A stretch of 64,000 bases of DNA from NCBI RefSeq assembly GCF_006385175.1, contig NZ_VFIY01000004.1, positions 434,001-498,000 of the forward strand, given 5' to 3'. Below are positions 50,180 to 60,285 of the stretch, piece after piece. The notes below the pieces were generated by a model, which saw nothing but the letters and a program-made list of their open reading frames with translations, was not told the origin of the DNA and did not search any database. A program made the position numbers and the translations under genes. This DNA comes from Emcibacter nanhaiensis (GTDB taxonomy: Bacteria > Pseudomonadota > Alphaproteobacteria > Sphingomonadales > Emcibacteraceae). Numbering within the stretch: position 1 is the first letter of the stretch; each line of letters opens with the position of its first letter.

Positions 50180-50407
50180 GATATTAATAGACGGGAGAAA
50201 ATAAGGGGATTCTAAAAAGCGTGAAAAAACAGGTATATACAAACTGTAAAGATTACTTAACACATTGTATTTATTTGACTATTATTATTTTGCATAAAAT
50301 ATACAAATATTATTACGCGGCTTTTTCTACAATTCGAATATTATTCTAATAGGCTGCTTCTTAACCTTAAGATATTCCGCCGAATCTGATAATGAACGAG
50401 CATCCAG

Positions 50408-51616
50408 ATGGCCACCCCCAAAGAACCGCCCCACCAGACGCAGAAACTTTCATTCTTCGAAATTTTTCGAATCTTTCTGCTGCTGGGCTGCACGTCCTTT
50501 GGCGGACCGGTCGCTCACCTGGGCTATTTCCGCGAAGAATTTATCACCAGGCGTAAATGGCTCAGTGATGAGGATTATGCCGACCTGATCGCCTTCTGTC
50601 AGTTTCTGCCGGGACCGGCCTCAAGCCAGGTGGGGATGGCTATCGGTCTGACCAAAGGAGGCTATCGCGGGATGTTTGCCGCCTGGCTGGGGTTCACCCT
50701 GCCGTCAGCCCTGCTGATGTTTCTTTTCGCCTTTGGGGTGCTGAGTTTCGGGGAACTGGGCTACAGCGGATGGATTGCCGGACTCAAGGCCGCCACGGTC
50801 GCTATTGTCGCCCATGCCCTTGGCGGCATGGTTTCGAGCCTTGCTTCCAGTGCAAAGACCGCGACAATCGCCGTCGCGGCGATGGCATTGGTGTTCCTGG
50901 TTTCCGGCGCCTGGGGACAAATACTGGCCATTGTCGCCGGCGGGGTTGCGGGACTTCTCTGGCTGAGACGCGAGGGACCGGCCATAAAACCGGAAACACT
51001 GGGGCATTCCGCCCATATGGGCGTGTCGCTGGTCAACCTGATCATATTCGCGGTCCTGCTTGCCGTCCTTCCCCTGGCTGCCCTTTACTCAGCGGATATT
51101 GCGTTGCTGGACAGCTTTTACCGCTCGGGGTCGCTGGTGTTTGGCGGCGGTCACGTTGTCCTGCCATTGCTGCAGGCGGAAATGGTGGAAAGCGGACTGG
51201 TCGGCACCGACGATTTCCTGGCCGGATACGGCCTGGCCCAGGCTGTACCGGGTCCCCTTTTCACTTTTGCCAGCTATCTCGGCGTTCTGGCCGCCCCGGA
51301 CAAATCAGCAGTCACCGGATCGATCATTGCCACCGTCGGCATCTTCCTGCCCTCCTTTTTCCTGGTGCTGGGCGGGCTGCCGCTATGGAACCGCTTCCGC
51401 GCCCTGGCCGTTGCACAAAATGCCATGATGGGCATCAATGCCGCGGTAGTCGGTCTGGTGGCCGCCGTTCTCTATACGCCGGTGTTCACCGCCACCATTA
51501 CCGGCGTCATGCCGTTTCTGATCGCTGTCGTCAGTTACCTGCTGCTGCGCTACTGGAAACTGCCGCCCTGGGCGCTGATTATGCTGGCGGGCATTGTCGG
51601 GCATTTCCTGTTGTAA
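50408..51616 (+). CDS. chrA: Chromate transporter ChrA, two-domain form
   Basis: A 402-residue inner-membrane exporter of the CHR family with two homologous halves. Signature segments: FGGPVAHLGYFREEF and FCQFLPGPASSQVGMAIG in the first half, FGGGHVVLPLLQAEM and GYGLAQAVPGPLFTFASYLG in the second. About ten membrane helices. It confers chromate resistance in characterised cases. Tail-to-tail with the LOG-family gene (stop 51616, next stop 51617). Confidence 0.93.
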   Translation: MATPKEPPHQTQKLSFFEIFRIFLLLGCTSFGGPVAHLGYFREEFITRRKWLSDEDYADLIAFCQFLPGPASSQVGMAIGLTKGGYRGMFAAWLGFTLPSALLMFLFAFGVLSFGELGYSGWIAGLKAATVAIVAHALGGMVSSLASSAKTATIAVAAMALVFLVSGAWGQILAIVAGGVAGLLWLRREGPAIKPETLGHSAHMGVSLVNLIIFAVLLAVLPLAALYSADIALLDSFYRSGSLVFGGGHVVLPLLQAEMVESGLVGTDDFLAGYGLAQAVPGPLFTFASYLGVLAAPDKSAVTGSIIATVGIFLPSFFLVLGGLPLWNRFRALAVAQNAMMGINAAVVGLVAAVLYTPVFTATITGVMPFLIAVVSYLLLRYWKLPPWALIMLAGIVGHFLL

Positions 51617-52273
51617 TCAGCCTTCGAAGTGCTCCTCACTGGCCTCGCCTTTCATAATCGCCACTACTTCGTCCACATCGTCGGTGACGCGGATCAGGTC
51701 AAGATCTATGGGGTCGATGGTACCGAAACGGATCATGGTTTTTTCCAGAAAGGGAATAAGATGCCCCCAATATTCACTGCCGAAGGCGACCACGGGGAAA
51801 TCGGTAATCTTGTCGGTCTGCATCAGGGTCAGGGTTTCAAACATTTCATCCAGGGTGCCGAAGCCGCCGGGCATCAGGACAAAACCCTGGGAGTAGCGCA
51901 CCAGCATCAGCTTGCGCACGTAGAAATGCTTGAACGTGGTGCTGATATGCAGATAGGGGTTGGGCACCTGCTCATGGGGCAACTGGATATTGCAGCCGGC
52001 GGACAGGGCGCCGTTTTCATAGGCGCCGCGGTTTGCCGCCTCCATGACGCCCGGCCCACCGCCGGTCATGATGGAAAAGCCTTCCCTGGCCAGCTTGCCG
52101 GCGATCTCGCGGCTTTTCTGGTAGTAGATATGGTCCTCACCGAAGCGGGCTGAGCCGAAGATGGTGACGCAGGGCCCCATTTTTCGCATCAGGTTAAAGC
52201 CGCGCCACATTTCCGCGGATACCTTGAACAGGCGGCGTATATCCCTGTACCAGCCTAGTCGTTTACTGAACAT
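51617..52273 (-). CDS. LOG family nucleotide phosphoribohydrolase
   Basis: 218 residues of the TIGR00730/LOG family. GGGPGVMEAANRGAYENG and MPGGFGTLDEMFETLTLMQT are the two hallmark motifs (the second includes PGGxGTxxE, which binds the nucleotide and catalyses). Related enzymes release free nucleobases or cytokinins from nucleoside 5'-monophosphates. Cytosolic. Last gene of a long leftward run. Confidence 0.92.
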   Translation of the reverse strand: MFSKRLGWYRDIRRLFKVSAEMWRGFNLMRKMGPCVTIFGSARFGEDHIYYQKSREIAGKLAREGFSIMTGGGPGVMEAANRGAYENGALSAGCNIQLPHEQVPNPYLHISTTFKHFYVRKLMLVRYSQGFVLMPGGFGTLDEMFETLTLMQTDKITDFPVVAFGSEYWGHLIPFLEKTMIRFGTIDPIDLDLIRVTDDVDEVVAIMKGEASEEHFEG

Positions 52274-52288
52274 CGTGAGTATCCGGGC

Positions 52289-52927
52289 CTATTTTCTGGT
52301 GATATTGAGAATTCTGACCGGCTTTTCCATGATCTGGCCCTTAACCGGCGAGTTCGGGTCCTGCATGGGTACGTTGGTCGGTTGGTTCTGGATCTGCATG
52401 ACCACTTCCATGCCGTCAGTGACGACTCCAAATGTGGCATAGCCTTGTTTGTCAGGGTTACGGTCGCTGCCGTAATCAAGGGCACTATTGTCCCCGATAC
52501 AAATAAAAAACTCGGACGTGGCGGTGCCCGGCTCGAGCCGGGCCATGGAGATCACGCCGTTCTGATGGGAAATACCGGTCATTTCCGTGGTTTCATGGGG
52601 GACAGGCGGCAGGGGCTTCACCGCAGGATTGCGCCCTCCCTGGATCAGGGTGATGGTTGTATTGGCAGGCCGCTGGTTATCCATGCGTACCGCCCGGTAG
52701 AACTGGCCGCCCTGGTAGATGCCGGCATCCATATTCCTGAGGAAGTTCTTGACCGTGATCGGGGCGCGTTCCGGATAAAGCCGCAAGCTTATATTGCCCT
52801 GCTCGGTCGTAATGACCACATCGACGGTTTTCTCAGGTGCCGAAACGGCGGGAACAACTGCAGCAAGCAACATCAGACAGGATAAAAGTATGGTGCCAAT
52901 TGCTTTTAAACGGCCTCTATTCGCCAT
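52289..52927 (-). CDS. Periplasmic peptidyl-prolyl cis-trans isomerase, cyclophilin type
   Basis: 212 residues. Signal peptide about residues 1-29 (AIGTILLSCLMLLAAVVPAV). Cyclophilin core: LYPERAPITVKNFLRNMDAG, GGQFYRAVR, TATSEFFICIGDN and GYATFGVVTDGMEVVMQIQ. The catalytic FYRAVR Arg is present. Overlaps the MFS gene by 11 bases. Likely helps fold envelope proteins. Confidence 0.9.
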   Translation of the reverse strand: MANRGRLKAIGTILLSCLMLLAAVVPAVSAPEKTVDVVITTEQGNISLRLYPERAPITVKNFLRNMDAGIYQGGQFYRAVRMDNQRPANTTITLIQGGRNPAVKPLPPVPHETTEMTGISHQNGVISMARLEPGTATSEFFICIGDNSALDYGSDRNPDKQGYATFGVVTDGMEVVMQIQNQPTNVPMQDPNSPVKGQIMEKPVRILNITRK

Positions 52928-54182
52928 AATGCTCCCCTTCCAGCGCTGTGGCCGGGAGCTCCCCGTCCTCCCCGGCCTGTTTTTTTGTCTGGCGAATATA
53001 CCACAGGGTAACCAGAAACAGAAAACCCAGGATTGAATAGTTGATGATATTCATACTGGCCCAGCCGAGGGTGGCGAAGACCATGCCGGAGGTCAGCGAC
53101 GCCGTTGCCGTCATGCCATAGACAAAGGTATCGTTGATCCCCTGGGTGAAGGCTTTTTCCGTCTCGCTATAGGCTTCCGAGAGGAGGCTGGTGGCGGATG
53201 TAAACATGAAGTTCCAGGCCACACCGACCAGGGCAAGAGACAGATAGAAATTGGTCAGTTTCACATCATAGATGGCGATGGCGGCGGCAATGGCATAAAA
53301 TACCATGCCGGCCAGAATGACAGGAATATTCCCGAACCGGGCAATCAGGGTTCCGGTGAAGAAGGCCGGGATAAACATGAACAGCACATGCACCTGGATG
53401 ACCGTGGCCGCGTCGGCATTTTCAAAGCCGCAGAAGACCACGGCAATCGGGGATGCTGCCATGATGAAGGACATCATGAAATAGGCCCCGCCGCCGTTGA
53501 GCACGGCGCAGATAAACGCCGGGCGCCGGATGATCTCCAGCAAGTTGGCTTTTGGTGCATGATGGCCCTGCCCTTCCTCATGATCTTCCTGTCGGTGATG
53601 CCGGTGGGGAATATGCAGCAATCCCATCGGCAGGTGAGCCAGGATGCTCAGCGTCACCACCAGGGCGCAGGGTCCGGCAAAAGTGAAGGGCCCAAAGGCG
53701 TCGTTGTAAAATCCGGTAATGGTCGGCGTCACCAAGGCTGCCAGAATGCCTCCGGCCAGCACCAGGGAAATCCCCTGTTTCTGGAAATCCGGGGGGCTGA
53801 CTTCCATGGCGGCAAAGCGGTAATAAGCGGCAAAAGCCTGGTAGATCCCGTGCAGCAGGGTCGCGAAACAAAACAGGCTGAAGCTCTGGATATACAGTGC
53901 ATAAATGGCTAGGGAGCCGCTGACGGTGGCGCACAGGGCGCCAAACTGGAAGCCCCGCTTGCGGCCGAAATATTTCATAAAGTAAGACGCCGGGACAGCC
54001 ATCAGCGATGCGCCGACAATGCCGGTCGCCATCGGCACCGTGGACAGCAGCGGACTTGGCGCCAGCATTTGCCCGACCAGCACCGCATAGGTGATCAGGG
54101 TCATGCTGGAGGCCAGGATGAAGGCCTGGCAGATGCACAGCAAGGCGATGTTGCGCTTGTAGTTGTGGGCAAGGTCGATCAC
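52917..54182 (-). CDS. MFS transporter with a His-rich cytoplasmic loop
   Basis: A 421-residue, 12-helix major facilitator. The motif after helix 2 (MKYFGRKRGFQFGA) is the MFS A-motif variant. The central loop between helices 6 and 7 is unusually rich in His and acidic residues (HIPHRHHRQEDHEEGQGHH), suggesting metal binding or a metal-related substrate. Overlaps the MBL hydrolase gene by 4 bases upstream and the cyclophilin by 11 bases downstream. Substrate unknown. Confidence 0.85.
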   Translation of the reverse strand: MIDLAHNYKRNIALLCICQAFILASSMTLITYAVLVGQMLAPSPLLSTVPMATGIVGASLMAVPASYFMKYFGRKRGFQFGALCATVSGSLAIYALYIQSFSLFCFATLLHGIYQAFAAYYRFAAMEVSPPDFQKQGISLVLAGGILAALVTPTITGFYNDAFGPFTFAGPCALVVTLSILAHLPMGLLHIPHRHHRQEDHEEGQGHHAPKANLLEIIRRPAFICAVLNGGGAYFMMSFIMAASPIAVVFCGFENADAATVIQVHVLFMFIPAFFTGTLIARFGNIPVILAGMVFYAIAAAIAIYDVKLTNFYLSLALVGVAWNFMFTSATSLLSEAYSETEKAFTQGINDTFVYGMTATASLTSGMVFATLGWASMNIINYSILGFLFLVTLWYIRQTKKQAGEDGELPATALEGEHYGE

Positions 54183-54934
54183 AGGGGCACCACCAGTCCG
54201 TCATAGCCGGGCTCAATATGCGCCGGCAGCTCCCGCTTCAGGGTGTCATAATCCATGTCCCAGGTCATGTGGGTGAGAATAGCCCGCTTGGGCCGGACCC
54301 TGTCAATATAGTCGAGGGTCTGGGCCAGATGACTGTGGGTCGGATGCGGAGCGGGCCTCAGCGCATCAACCACCCACAGATCCAGATCCTGAAGATGGAC
54401 GAAACTTTCTTCAGGTATTACATTAAAATCGGTACTATAAGCCATTTTATTTAAACGATATCCATAGGATTCTGACTCACCATGGATTTGCCGGAACGGC
54501 TGGATATCGATGGCCCCGATCCGGAACGGCTCAAGATTGATTTCATTCATATTGGCAATGGCCGGATAGCCGGTCTGGCTCTGGAAAATATATTCGAAGC
54601 GCCGGGTCAGGACCTTCCGGGTTTCCGCATTGGCATAGACGTCCACTTTCTGCTTCATGCACTGGGCAATGCCCCGGAGGTCATCTATGCCGTGAGTATG
54701 GTCGGCATGATCATGGGTATAAAGCACACCGTCGAGCCGCATGATGCCATTGTCCAGGCACTGCTCGCGCAGGTCCGGCGTGGTGTCAATCATTACCTGG
54801 GTCTCCCCCTCCTCGACCAGGATCGAGGAGCGGCGGCGGCGGTTTTTCGGATTATTCCGGTCGCAGGCCCCCCATATTTCTCCGATCCGGGGTACTCCGC
54901 CTGAGGTGCCGCATCCGAGTATGGTGACTTTCAT
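54179..54934 (-). CDS. MBL-fold metal-dependent hydrolase, PhnP-like
   Basis: 251 residues with the metallo-beta-lactamase motif HDHADHTHGIDDL (ligands 1-4), a second His in FRQIHGESESYGYR, and LTHMTWDMDYD near the end. GCGTSGGVPRIGEIWGAC at the N-terminus is typical of the PhnP-like group, which cleaves cyclic phosphates. Downstream of tatD with a 12-base gap; this tatD, MBL pairing is common in alphaproteobacteria. Confidence 0.9.
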   Translation of the reverse strand: MKVTILGCGTSGGVPRIGEIWGACDRNNPKNRRRRSSILVEEGETQVMIDTTPDLREQCLDNGIMRLDGVLYTHDHADHTHGIDDLRGIAQCMKQKVDVYANAETRKVLTRRFEYIFQSQTGYPAIANMNEINLEPFRIGAIDIQPFRQIHGESESYGYRLNKMAYSTDFNVIPEESFVHLQDLDLWVVDALRPAPHPTHSHLAQTLDYIDRVRPKRAILTHMTWDMDYDTLKRELPAHIEPGYDGLVVPL

Positions 54935-54946
54935 GACAGGAGTTCC

Positions 54947-55726
54947 TCAGGGGCGCCGGGTTTTGCTGAACAGGGTAAAGAAATTGTCGGTGGTGGTCCG
55001 CGCCAGATCGTCATAGTCCCAGTCCAGCAGATGGGACAGGAACTCGGCGGTATATTTCACATAGGACGGCTCGTTGGGCTTGCCTCTTTTCGGCACCGGC
55101 GCCAAGTAAGGCGCATCGGTTTCAATCAGCAGCCGGTCACGGGGAATAATCTTGACCGTTTCCTGCAGGTCCGTGGCGCTCTTGAAGGTGACAATGCCGG
55201 AAATGGAAATATAGCAGCCCATGTCCAGGCAGGCTTCCGCCAGGGCGCGGCTCGCGGTAAAGCAATGGATCACTGCCGGATAGGCCCCGCGGTCCATTTC
55301 CTCTTTCATGATGACGGCGGTATCCTCGTCCGCGTCCCGGGCATGAACCACCAGCGGCAGGCCGGTTTCCCGGCTGGCGGCGATATGGGCCAGGAAATTG
55401 GCCTTTTGCAGGTCGCGCGGCGCATGTTCATAAAAATAGTCGAGCCCGCTCTCGCCGATGCCGACCACTTTTTCCGGCTTGGCCAGTTCAATCAGCTGTT
55501 CCGCGGTAATGCCGGGTTCCTTTTCGGCCTCATGGGGATGGCTGCCGACAGTGCACCAGACATTGTCATGAGCATTGGCAATGGCCAATACCTCGTCATA
55601 CTCGCTGAGCCGCGCATTGATGGCGAGCATGGTGCCGACTCCGGCCTCGCGGGCGCGCTGCATGACCCCGTCCATATCCTCGGTCATGCTGCCGTAGTTG
55701 AGATGACAATGGCTGTCGACAATCAT
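54947..55726 (-). CDS. tatD: TatD family metal-dependent DNase
   Basis: A 259-residue TIM-barrel nuclease. Metal ligands: DSHCHLNY at the N-terminus, GESGLDYFYEHA (Glu), VVHARDADEDT (His), AVIHCFTAS (His) and IETDAPYLAP (Asp). Its ATG overlaps the metG stop by one base, so the two are coupled. Confidence 0.93.
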   Translation of the reverse strand: MIVDSHCHLNYGSMTEDMDGVMQRAREAGVGTMLAINARLSEYDEVLAIANAHDNVWCTVGSHPHEAEKEPGITAEQLIELAKPEKVVGIGESGLDYFYEHAPRDLQKANFLAHIAASRETGLPLVVHARDADEDTAVIMKEEMDRGAYPAVIHCFTASRALAEACLDMGCYISISGIVTFKSATDLQETVKIIPRDRLLIETDAPYLAPVPKRGKPNEPSYVKYTAEFLSHLLDWDYDDLARTTTDNFFTLFSKTRRP

Positions 55727-57270
55727 CAGGCCTCGGCCTCCACATAGCGCGGGAAGACTCCCTCCGGTTTTTCCATGGCGGTGCCGCTGGCCAGGCGTCC
55801 GCCCTCACCCAGGTCGCTGAACCTGCGCTTATCAGGCGGGAGTTGAAGCTGATCGAGGAGCTTTTCCGCGGACTGCGGCATAATCGCCTGGGCCAGAATG
55901 CCCACCTGCCGGATCACCTCGGCGGTCACATAGAGCACGGTGCCCATGCGTGCCGGATCGGTCTTTTTCAGGGCCCAGGGCTCCTGTGCCGTGAAATAGC
56001 TGTTGGCGTCGCCGACCACTTTCCAGATCACCTCCAGCGCCTGGTTGAAGGCCTGCTGGTCCATCTTTTCCCGCACATTACCCAAAAGCCCGTCGGCAGC
56101 GGCCAGGATCTCCCGGTCGGCGTCGGTCAGGTCACCGGGGGTCGGCATCTGGCCGTCACAGTTTTTGAAAATCATGCTGAGCGAACGCTGGGCCAGGTTG
56201 CCCAGGTCATTGGCAAGATCGCTGTTGATGCGGTTGATCATAGCCTGGCGGGAAAAATCCCCGTCATTGCCGAACGGCACTTCGCGCATCAGGAAATAAC
56301 GCATCTGGTCGAGACCGAATTCCTCAACGATCTCGAACGGGTCGATCACATTGCCGAGCGACTTGGAAATCTTCTGGCCTTCGTTGGTCCACCAGCCGTG
56401 GGCGAAGACTCGCTTCGGCAGCTCGACGCCGGCCGCCATCAGGAAGGCGGGCCAGTAGACCGCATGGAAGCGCAGGATATCCTTGCCGACCATATGGATG
56501 TCGGCGGGCCAGTATTTGGCCAGTTTTTCCGGGTCCGCATCGGGATAACCGACGGCGGTCAGATAGTTGGTCAGGGCGTCGATCCAGACATACATGATAT
56601 GCTTGTCGTTGCCCGGCACCGGGATGCCCCAGGAAAAGCTGGTGCGGGAAACGGACAGATCGCGCAGGCCGCCTTCGACGAAGCTTTTCACTTCATTCTT
56701 GCGGCTTTTCGGCAGCACCGTTTCCGGGATCCGTTCATACCAGTCCAGAAGTTTGTCGCCCCAGGCGCTCAAGCGGAAGAAATAGCTTTCTTCCTCGACC
56801 CATTCCACCGGGGCGCCGGTGGGGGCAAGCTTTTCGCCGCCGGGACCCTCGGTCAGTTCGCCTTCCGTGAAATAGGCCTCGTCGCGGACACTGTACCAGC
56901 CGGCATACTTATCGAGGTAGATGTTGCCGCTTTCCTCCAGCTTTTGCCACAGGTGCTGACAGGCCTTTTTATGCCGCTCCTCGGTGGTGCGGATGAAATC
57001 GTCATTGGAGAAATTCATGGTTTCGGCCAGGACGCGAAAGCGCTGGGAAACCTCGTCACAGAACTCGATCGGGGTTTTGCCCGCCGCCAGAGCGGATTTT
57101 TCCACTTTCTGGCCGTGTTCGTCGGTACCGGTCAGGAACATCACGTCATAGCCGTCGAGACGTTTGAAGCGGGCCAGGAAATCACAAGCGAGCGTCGTAT
57201 AGGCGTGGCCGATATGCGGCTTGTCATTCACATAGTAAATTGGTGTAGTAATGTAAAAGGCGGACGCCAT
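55726..57270 (-). CDS. metG: Methionyl-tRNA synthetase
   Basis: 514 residues, class [21 protein letters not shown] holds the HIGH-type motif (HIGH), and [13 protein letters not shown] the KMSKS-type motif. No zinc-knuckle Cys pairs are seen in the connective peptide, and there is no C-terminal tRNA-binding extension, as in the short MetRS form. Divided from holB by 31 bases. Confidence 0.95.
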   Translation of the reverse strand: MASAFYITTPIYYVNDKPHIGHAYTTLACDFLARFKRLDGYDVMFLTGTDEHGQKVEKSALAAGKTPIEFCDEVSQRFRVLAETMNFSNDDFIRTTEERHKKACQHLWQKLEESGNIYLDKYAGWYSVRDEAYFTEGELTEGPGGEKLAPTGAPVEWVEEESYFFRLSAWGDKLLDWYERIPETVLPKSRKNEVKSFVEGGLRDLSVSRTSFSWGIPVPGNDKHIMYVWIDALTNYLTAVGYPDADPEKLAKYWPADIHMVGKDILRFHAVYWPAFLMAAGVELPKRVFAHGWWTNEGQKISKSLGNVIDPFEIVEEFGLDQMRYFLMREVPFGNDGDFSRQAMINRINSDLANDLGNLAQRSLSMIFKNCDGQMPTPGDLTDADREILAAADGLLGNVREKMDQQAFNQALEVIWKVVGDANSYFTAQEPWALKKTDPARMGTVLYVTAEVIRQVGILAQAIMPQSAEKLLDQLQLPPDKRRFSDLGEGGRLASGTAMEKPEGVFPRYVEAEA

Positions 57271-57301
57271 TTCCCTGTCTCTCCGGTCTAACTCTTTGTC
57301 T

Positions 57302-58411
57302 TCAGGCCCGAAGCGACTGACTGATCATGGAAAAGATGTTCAGCACAACCTGCTTGCGGTCAAGATTTACCGCGTCGGTGCGGGCCAGTATATGCGACCC
57401 CTTTTCCCATAGCTCGACCCATTGATCAAGCGGTAATCTCTGCCCGAGTGACCGCATCATCTCCAGTTCACCGCTGAGGATTTCCGGAACGTCAGAAGCC
57501 GGATCGGCGTTGACCCGTACCAGACGATTGAAAAAGCGGGTCAGGAGATCGGAAAACAGGCCGAAGCGATCCTTATTCTTGGCCCCGGCCAGGTCATCCG
57601 CCAGGGCATGCAGCGCCGGCACGTTGAGGGCCGGCAACTGGGACATCAGGCTGAGGATCTGGCCGTAAAGCTCAAGCCCCTTTTGTTCGGCCAGGGTGAT
57701 GGCGTAACCGGGGCTGCCTTCACTGAGCAAGGCGCAGCCCTGCAGCTCTTCCGGCGACAATGACGGGAACTGCGTCCCGACCACCTGGTGGACTTCTTCG
57801 AACTCCAGCGGCTTGAGCCGCAGCTGGCGGCAACGGGACCTGATGGTCGGCAGCAGGCGTCCCGGGGCATGGGCCAGGACAAACAGCACTGAATTGGACG
57901 GCGGCTCCTCAAGGATTTTCAGCAGCGCATTAGCGGCATTCCGGTTCAGCTCATCAGCACTGTCAACAATCGCTATCCGCCATCCGCCTTCGCCGGATGT
58001 GGTGCTGTAAAAACCCTGCAGCCTGCGCACGTCGTTGATCAGGATTTCGTTTCTTTTCTTGCCGGTTTTCTCATCCACCGACCGTTCGATGGTGATCAGG
58101 TCGGGATGGCTGCCGGCAGTGATACGATGATTGACGGGACTTTCCGGATCGGTGGAAAGGCTTTCGGCCTTCACCGGTTCCAATACGTCTCCGAACAGGC
58201 CCGGCCCGTCGTCGGACGCGGGCGGATTGTGCAGCAGAAAACGGGCCATGGCAAAGGCCAGCGACGCTTTACCAACCCCGCGCGGGCCGGTAATCAGCCA
58301 GGCGTGATGCAGTTTGTCCGCATTAAAGGCATCAAGGAACAGTTGCTGGGCCTGCTGGTGGCCAACAACCTTCTTGCATTGCCGGGATGGAGGGACGTCT
58401 TCGATATCCAC
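57302..58411 (-). CDS. holB: DNA polymerase III subunit delta'
   Basis: 369-residue clamp-loader subunit. N-terminal AAA+ domain with Walker-A-like [11 protein letters not shown], the [20 protein letters not shown] sensor/arginine-finger region and LRSRCRQL-type segment ([12 protein letters not shown]), then the helical lid and collar. It is followed 8 bases downstream of tmk, the usual tmk-holB pair. Confidence 0.93.
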   Translation of the reverse strand: MDIEDVPPSRQCKKVVGHQQAQQLFLDAFNADKLHHAWLITGPRGVGKASLAFAMARFLLHNPPASDDGPGLFGDVLEPVKAESLSTDPESPVNHRITAGSHPDLITIERSVDEKTGKKRNEILINDVRRLQGFYSTTSGEGGWRIAIVDSADELNRNAANALLKILEEPPSNSVLFVLAHAPGRLLPTIRSRCRQLRLKPLEFEEVHQVVGTQFPSLSPEELQGCALLSEGSPGYAITLAEQKGLELYGQILSLMSQLPALNVPALHALADDLAGAKNKDRFGLFSDLLTRFFNRLVRVNADPASDVPEILSGELEMMRSLGQRLPLDQWVELWEKGSHILARTDAVNLDRKQVVLNIFSMISQSLRA

Positions 58412-58419
58412 GCTTGGGC

Positions 58420-59079
58420 TTACTCCCCGAGAAGTCTTTGTGTGACTGTTTTCGCGATCCGGGCGGCAACTGAATCAATACCGCCTTCTGCTTCAATCAC
58501 CACAATACGGTCCGGATTTTTTTTGGCAATATCCAGAAAGGATTTTCTCAGAGTCTGGTGGAATTCCTCCCCCATTCTCTCGTAGCGGTCTTCCCGGGTG
58601 GACCGGTCCTCCAGGTCTTCCCGGTGACGGGCCCGGTTGAGGCCGAGTTTCACGCCGCCGTCCAGCAACAAGGTCAGGTCCGGCCAGAAATCCCCGGTGA
58701 CAAGCTTATGGAGCTCCAGAATTTTTTCGATATCCTGCCCCTGGCCATAGCCCTGGTAGGCCAGTGTACTGTCCGCATAACGGTCGCAGATGACCCAGGC
58801 TCCCCTCTTCAGGGCCGGCAGGATGGTGGCCTGTAAATGTTCGGCCCGGGCGGCATAATGCAGCAGGGTCTCGGTCATGGGTTGCCATTTGTCGGTGCCG
58901 CCGGTCACCAGCAGGTGGCGGATATCCTCGGCGCCGGGGGAGCCGCCGGGTTCCCGGGTCAGCACCACATCGATGTCCCGGCCTTCGAGGAATTTGCGAA
59001 GTTCTATGGCCTGTGTAGATTTACCGACGCCTTCGCCACCTTCAAAGGTGATGAACCGGCCGCGGTAGTCACTATTCAT
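58420..59079 (-). CDS. tmk: Thymidylate kinase
   Basis: 219 residues from ATG 59079 (MNSDYRGRFITFEGGEGVGK). The P-loop is EGGEGVGKSTQ, followed by TREPGGSPGAEDIRHLL (dTMP-binding) and CDRYADSTLAYQGYGQG (DR-Y). The longer frame to 59157 would extend into the carboxypeptidase gene. Overlaps that gene by 8 bases. Makes dTDP from dTMP. Confidence 0.95.
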   Translation of the reverse strand: MNSDYRGRFITFEGGEGVGKSTQAIELRKFLEGRDIDVVLTREPGGSPGAEDIRHLLVTGGTDKWQPMTETLLHYAARAEHLQATILPALKRGAWVICDRYADSTLAYQGYGQGQDIEKILELHKLVTGDFWPDLTLLLDGGVKLGLNRARHREDLEDRSTREDRYERMGEEFHQTLRKSFLDIAKKNPDRIVVIEAEGGIDSVAARIAKTVTQRLLGE

Positions 59080-60259
59080 TGCCACGTCCTGAAGAACCGA
59101 CCAGCATATAGTTGAAGGCGGCCTTGAGGCGGCTGAAGCCGCCAAGTTCGCCAACACTCTCCCCGGCCACCAGCGGATAGGTAACGGTCTTCATATCGCT
59201 GGAACTGATTTCCAGGGTGGCGATCGGCTGCCCCTTGACGATCGGCGCAGGAATGGGGCCGTCGTAGATGACCTTGACTTTCATTTTGCGGCGGGCTTCC
59301 TTGCTCAGGGAAAGGGTGACATCGCTTTCGATCACCAGCGGCACCTGGTCCGCTTCGCCGAGCCAGACATTGGCATTATCCAGAACCTGCCCGGATTTGA
59401 GCAGCGGATAGATGTCAAAATTACGGAATCCAAAGGTCAGCAGCCGTTCGGATTCCCGGGCCCGGACCCGCTCCGTGCTCATGCCGTTCAGCACCAGGAT
59501 CAGGCGCCGGCCGTCCCTGACAGCGGACGCGGTCAGGCCATAGCCCCCGGCTTCCGTATGACCGGTTTTCAGGCCGTCCGCTCCCTCCATATTGTAGAGG
59601 ATCGGATTACGGTTATTCTGGGGAATACCGGCATAGGTGAAGCTTTTTTCCGCAAAATAGGGGTAATATTCCGGGAAGTTCTTGATCATGGCCTGGGCCA
59701 GGGTCGCCAGGTCCCGGGCAGTCATATAATGCTCGTCGTCGGGCCAGCCGTTTACATTGGTAAAGTGGCTGTTGGTCATGCCAAGTTCCTTGGCCTTTTC
59801 ATTCATCCAGTCGACAAAAATATCAACTGAGCCGGCAATCCCCTCCGCAAGCACGACACAGGCATCATTGCCGCTCTGGACGATAATCCCCTGGAGCAGA
59901 TCCTCTACCGTCACCTTGTCTCCGGCATTGAGGAACATGGTGGAGCCCTGGAGGCGCCATTTACGATAGGTTGGCTCACTCACCTCGAACCGGTCATTCA
60001 GGTTGATGACGCCGTCTTTCAGCTTTTCAAACGCCAGGTAAACGGTCATCAGCTTGCTCATGGAAGACGGCGGCATGCGTGTATCGGCTTCTTTTTCGAA
60101 CAGGACCGCCCCGGTGGAGCCCTCGATCAAAATCGCTTCTTCCGCAACTGTCCTGATCGACTGAGCAGATGCCGCCGGGGCCCCGATGAGCGTCAATGCC
60201 AGACACAGCCCCAGGAGCCTTAGAGTGGATGCCAGAGTTCTTCCAAATTTATAAATCAT
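59072..60259 (-). CDS. dacC: D-alanyl-D-alanine carboxypeptidase (PBP5/6 type)
   Basis: 395-residue low-molecular-weight PBP. Signal peptide about residues 1-32 (ending APAASA). Motifs: PPSSMSKLMTVYL (active Ser-x-x-Lys), IVQSGNDACV (SGN) and GLKTGHTEAGG (KTG). A PBP5 C-terminal beta domain follows; the end is not obviously an amphipathic anchor. Trims terminal D-Ala from stem pentapeptides. The gene lies between rlpA and tmk in one leftward operon. Confidence 0.94.
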   Translation of the reverse strand: MIYKFGRTLASTLRLLGLCLALTLIGAPAASAQSIRTVAEEAILIEGSTGAVLFEKEADTRMPPSSMSKLMTVYLAFEKLKDGVINLNDRFEVSEPTYRKWRLQGSTMFLNAGDKVTVEDLLQGIIVQSGNDACVVLAEGIAGSVDIFVDWMNEKAKELGMTNSHFTNVNGWPDDEHYMTARDLATLAQAMIKNFPEYYPYFAEKSFTYAGIPQNNRNPILYNMEGADGLKTGHTEAGGYGLTASAVRDGRRLILVLNGMSTERVRARESERLLTFGFRNFDIYPLLKSGQVLDNANVWLGEADQVPLVIESDVTLSLSKEARRKMKVKVIYDGPIPAPIVKGQPIATLEISSSDMKTVTYPLVAGESVGELGGFSRLKAAFNYMLVGSSGRGNE

Positions 60260-60285
60260 TCCTCGTCCCGTATTCCGGTTATTTT

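Larger units (their letters stand above)
50002..50407. other. AT-rich divergent intergenic region
   Basis: 406 bases between the divergent metalloprotease and chrA genes. Contains the sigma-54 candidate and the inverted repeat. The part 50200-50350 is strongly AT-rich and could hold an activator binding site or the chrA promoter, but I see no clear hexamers for chrA. No gene. Confidence 0.5.
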
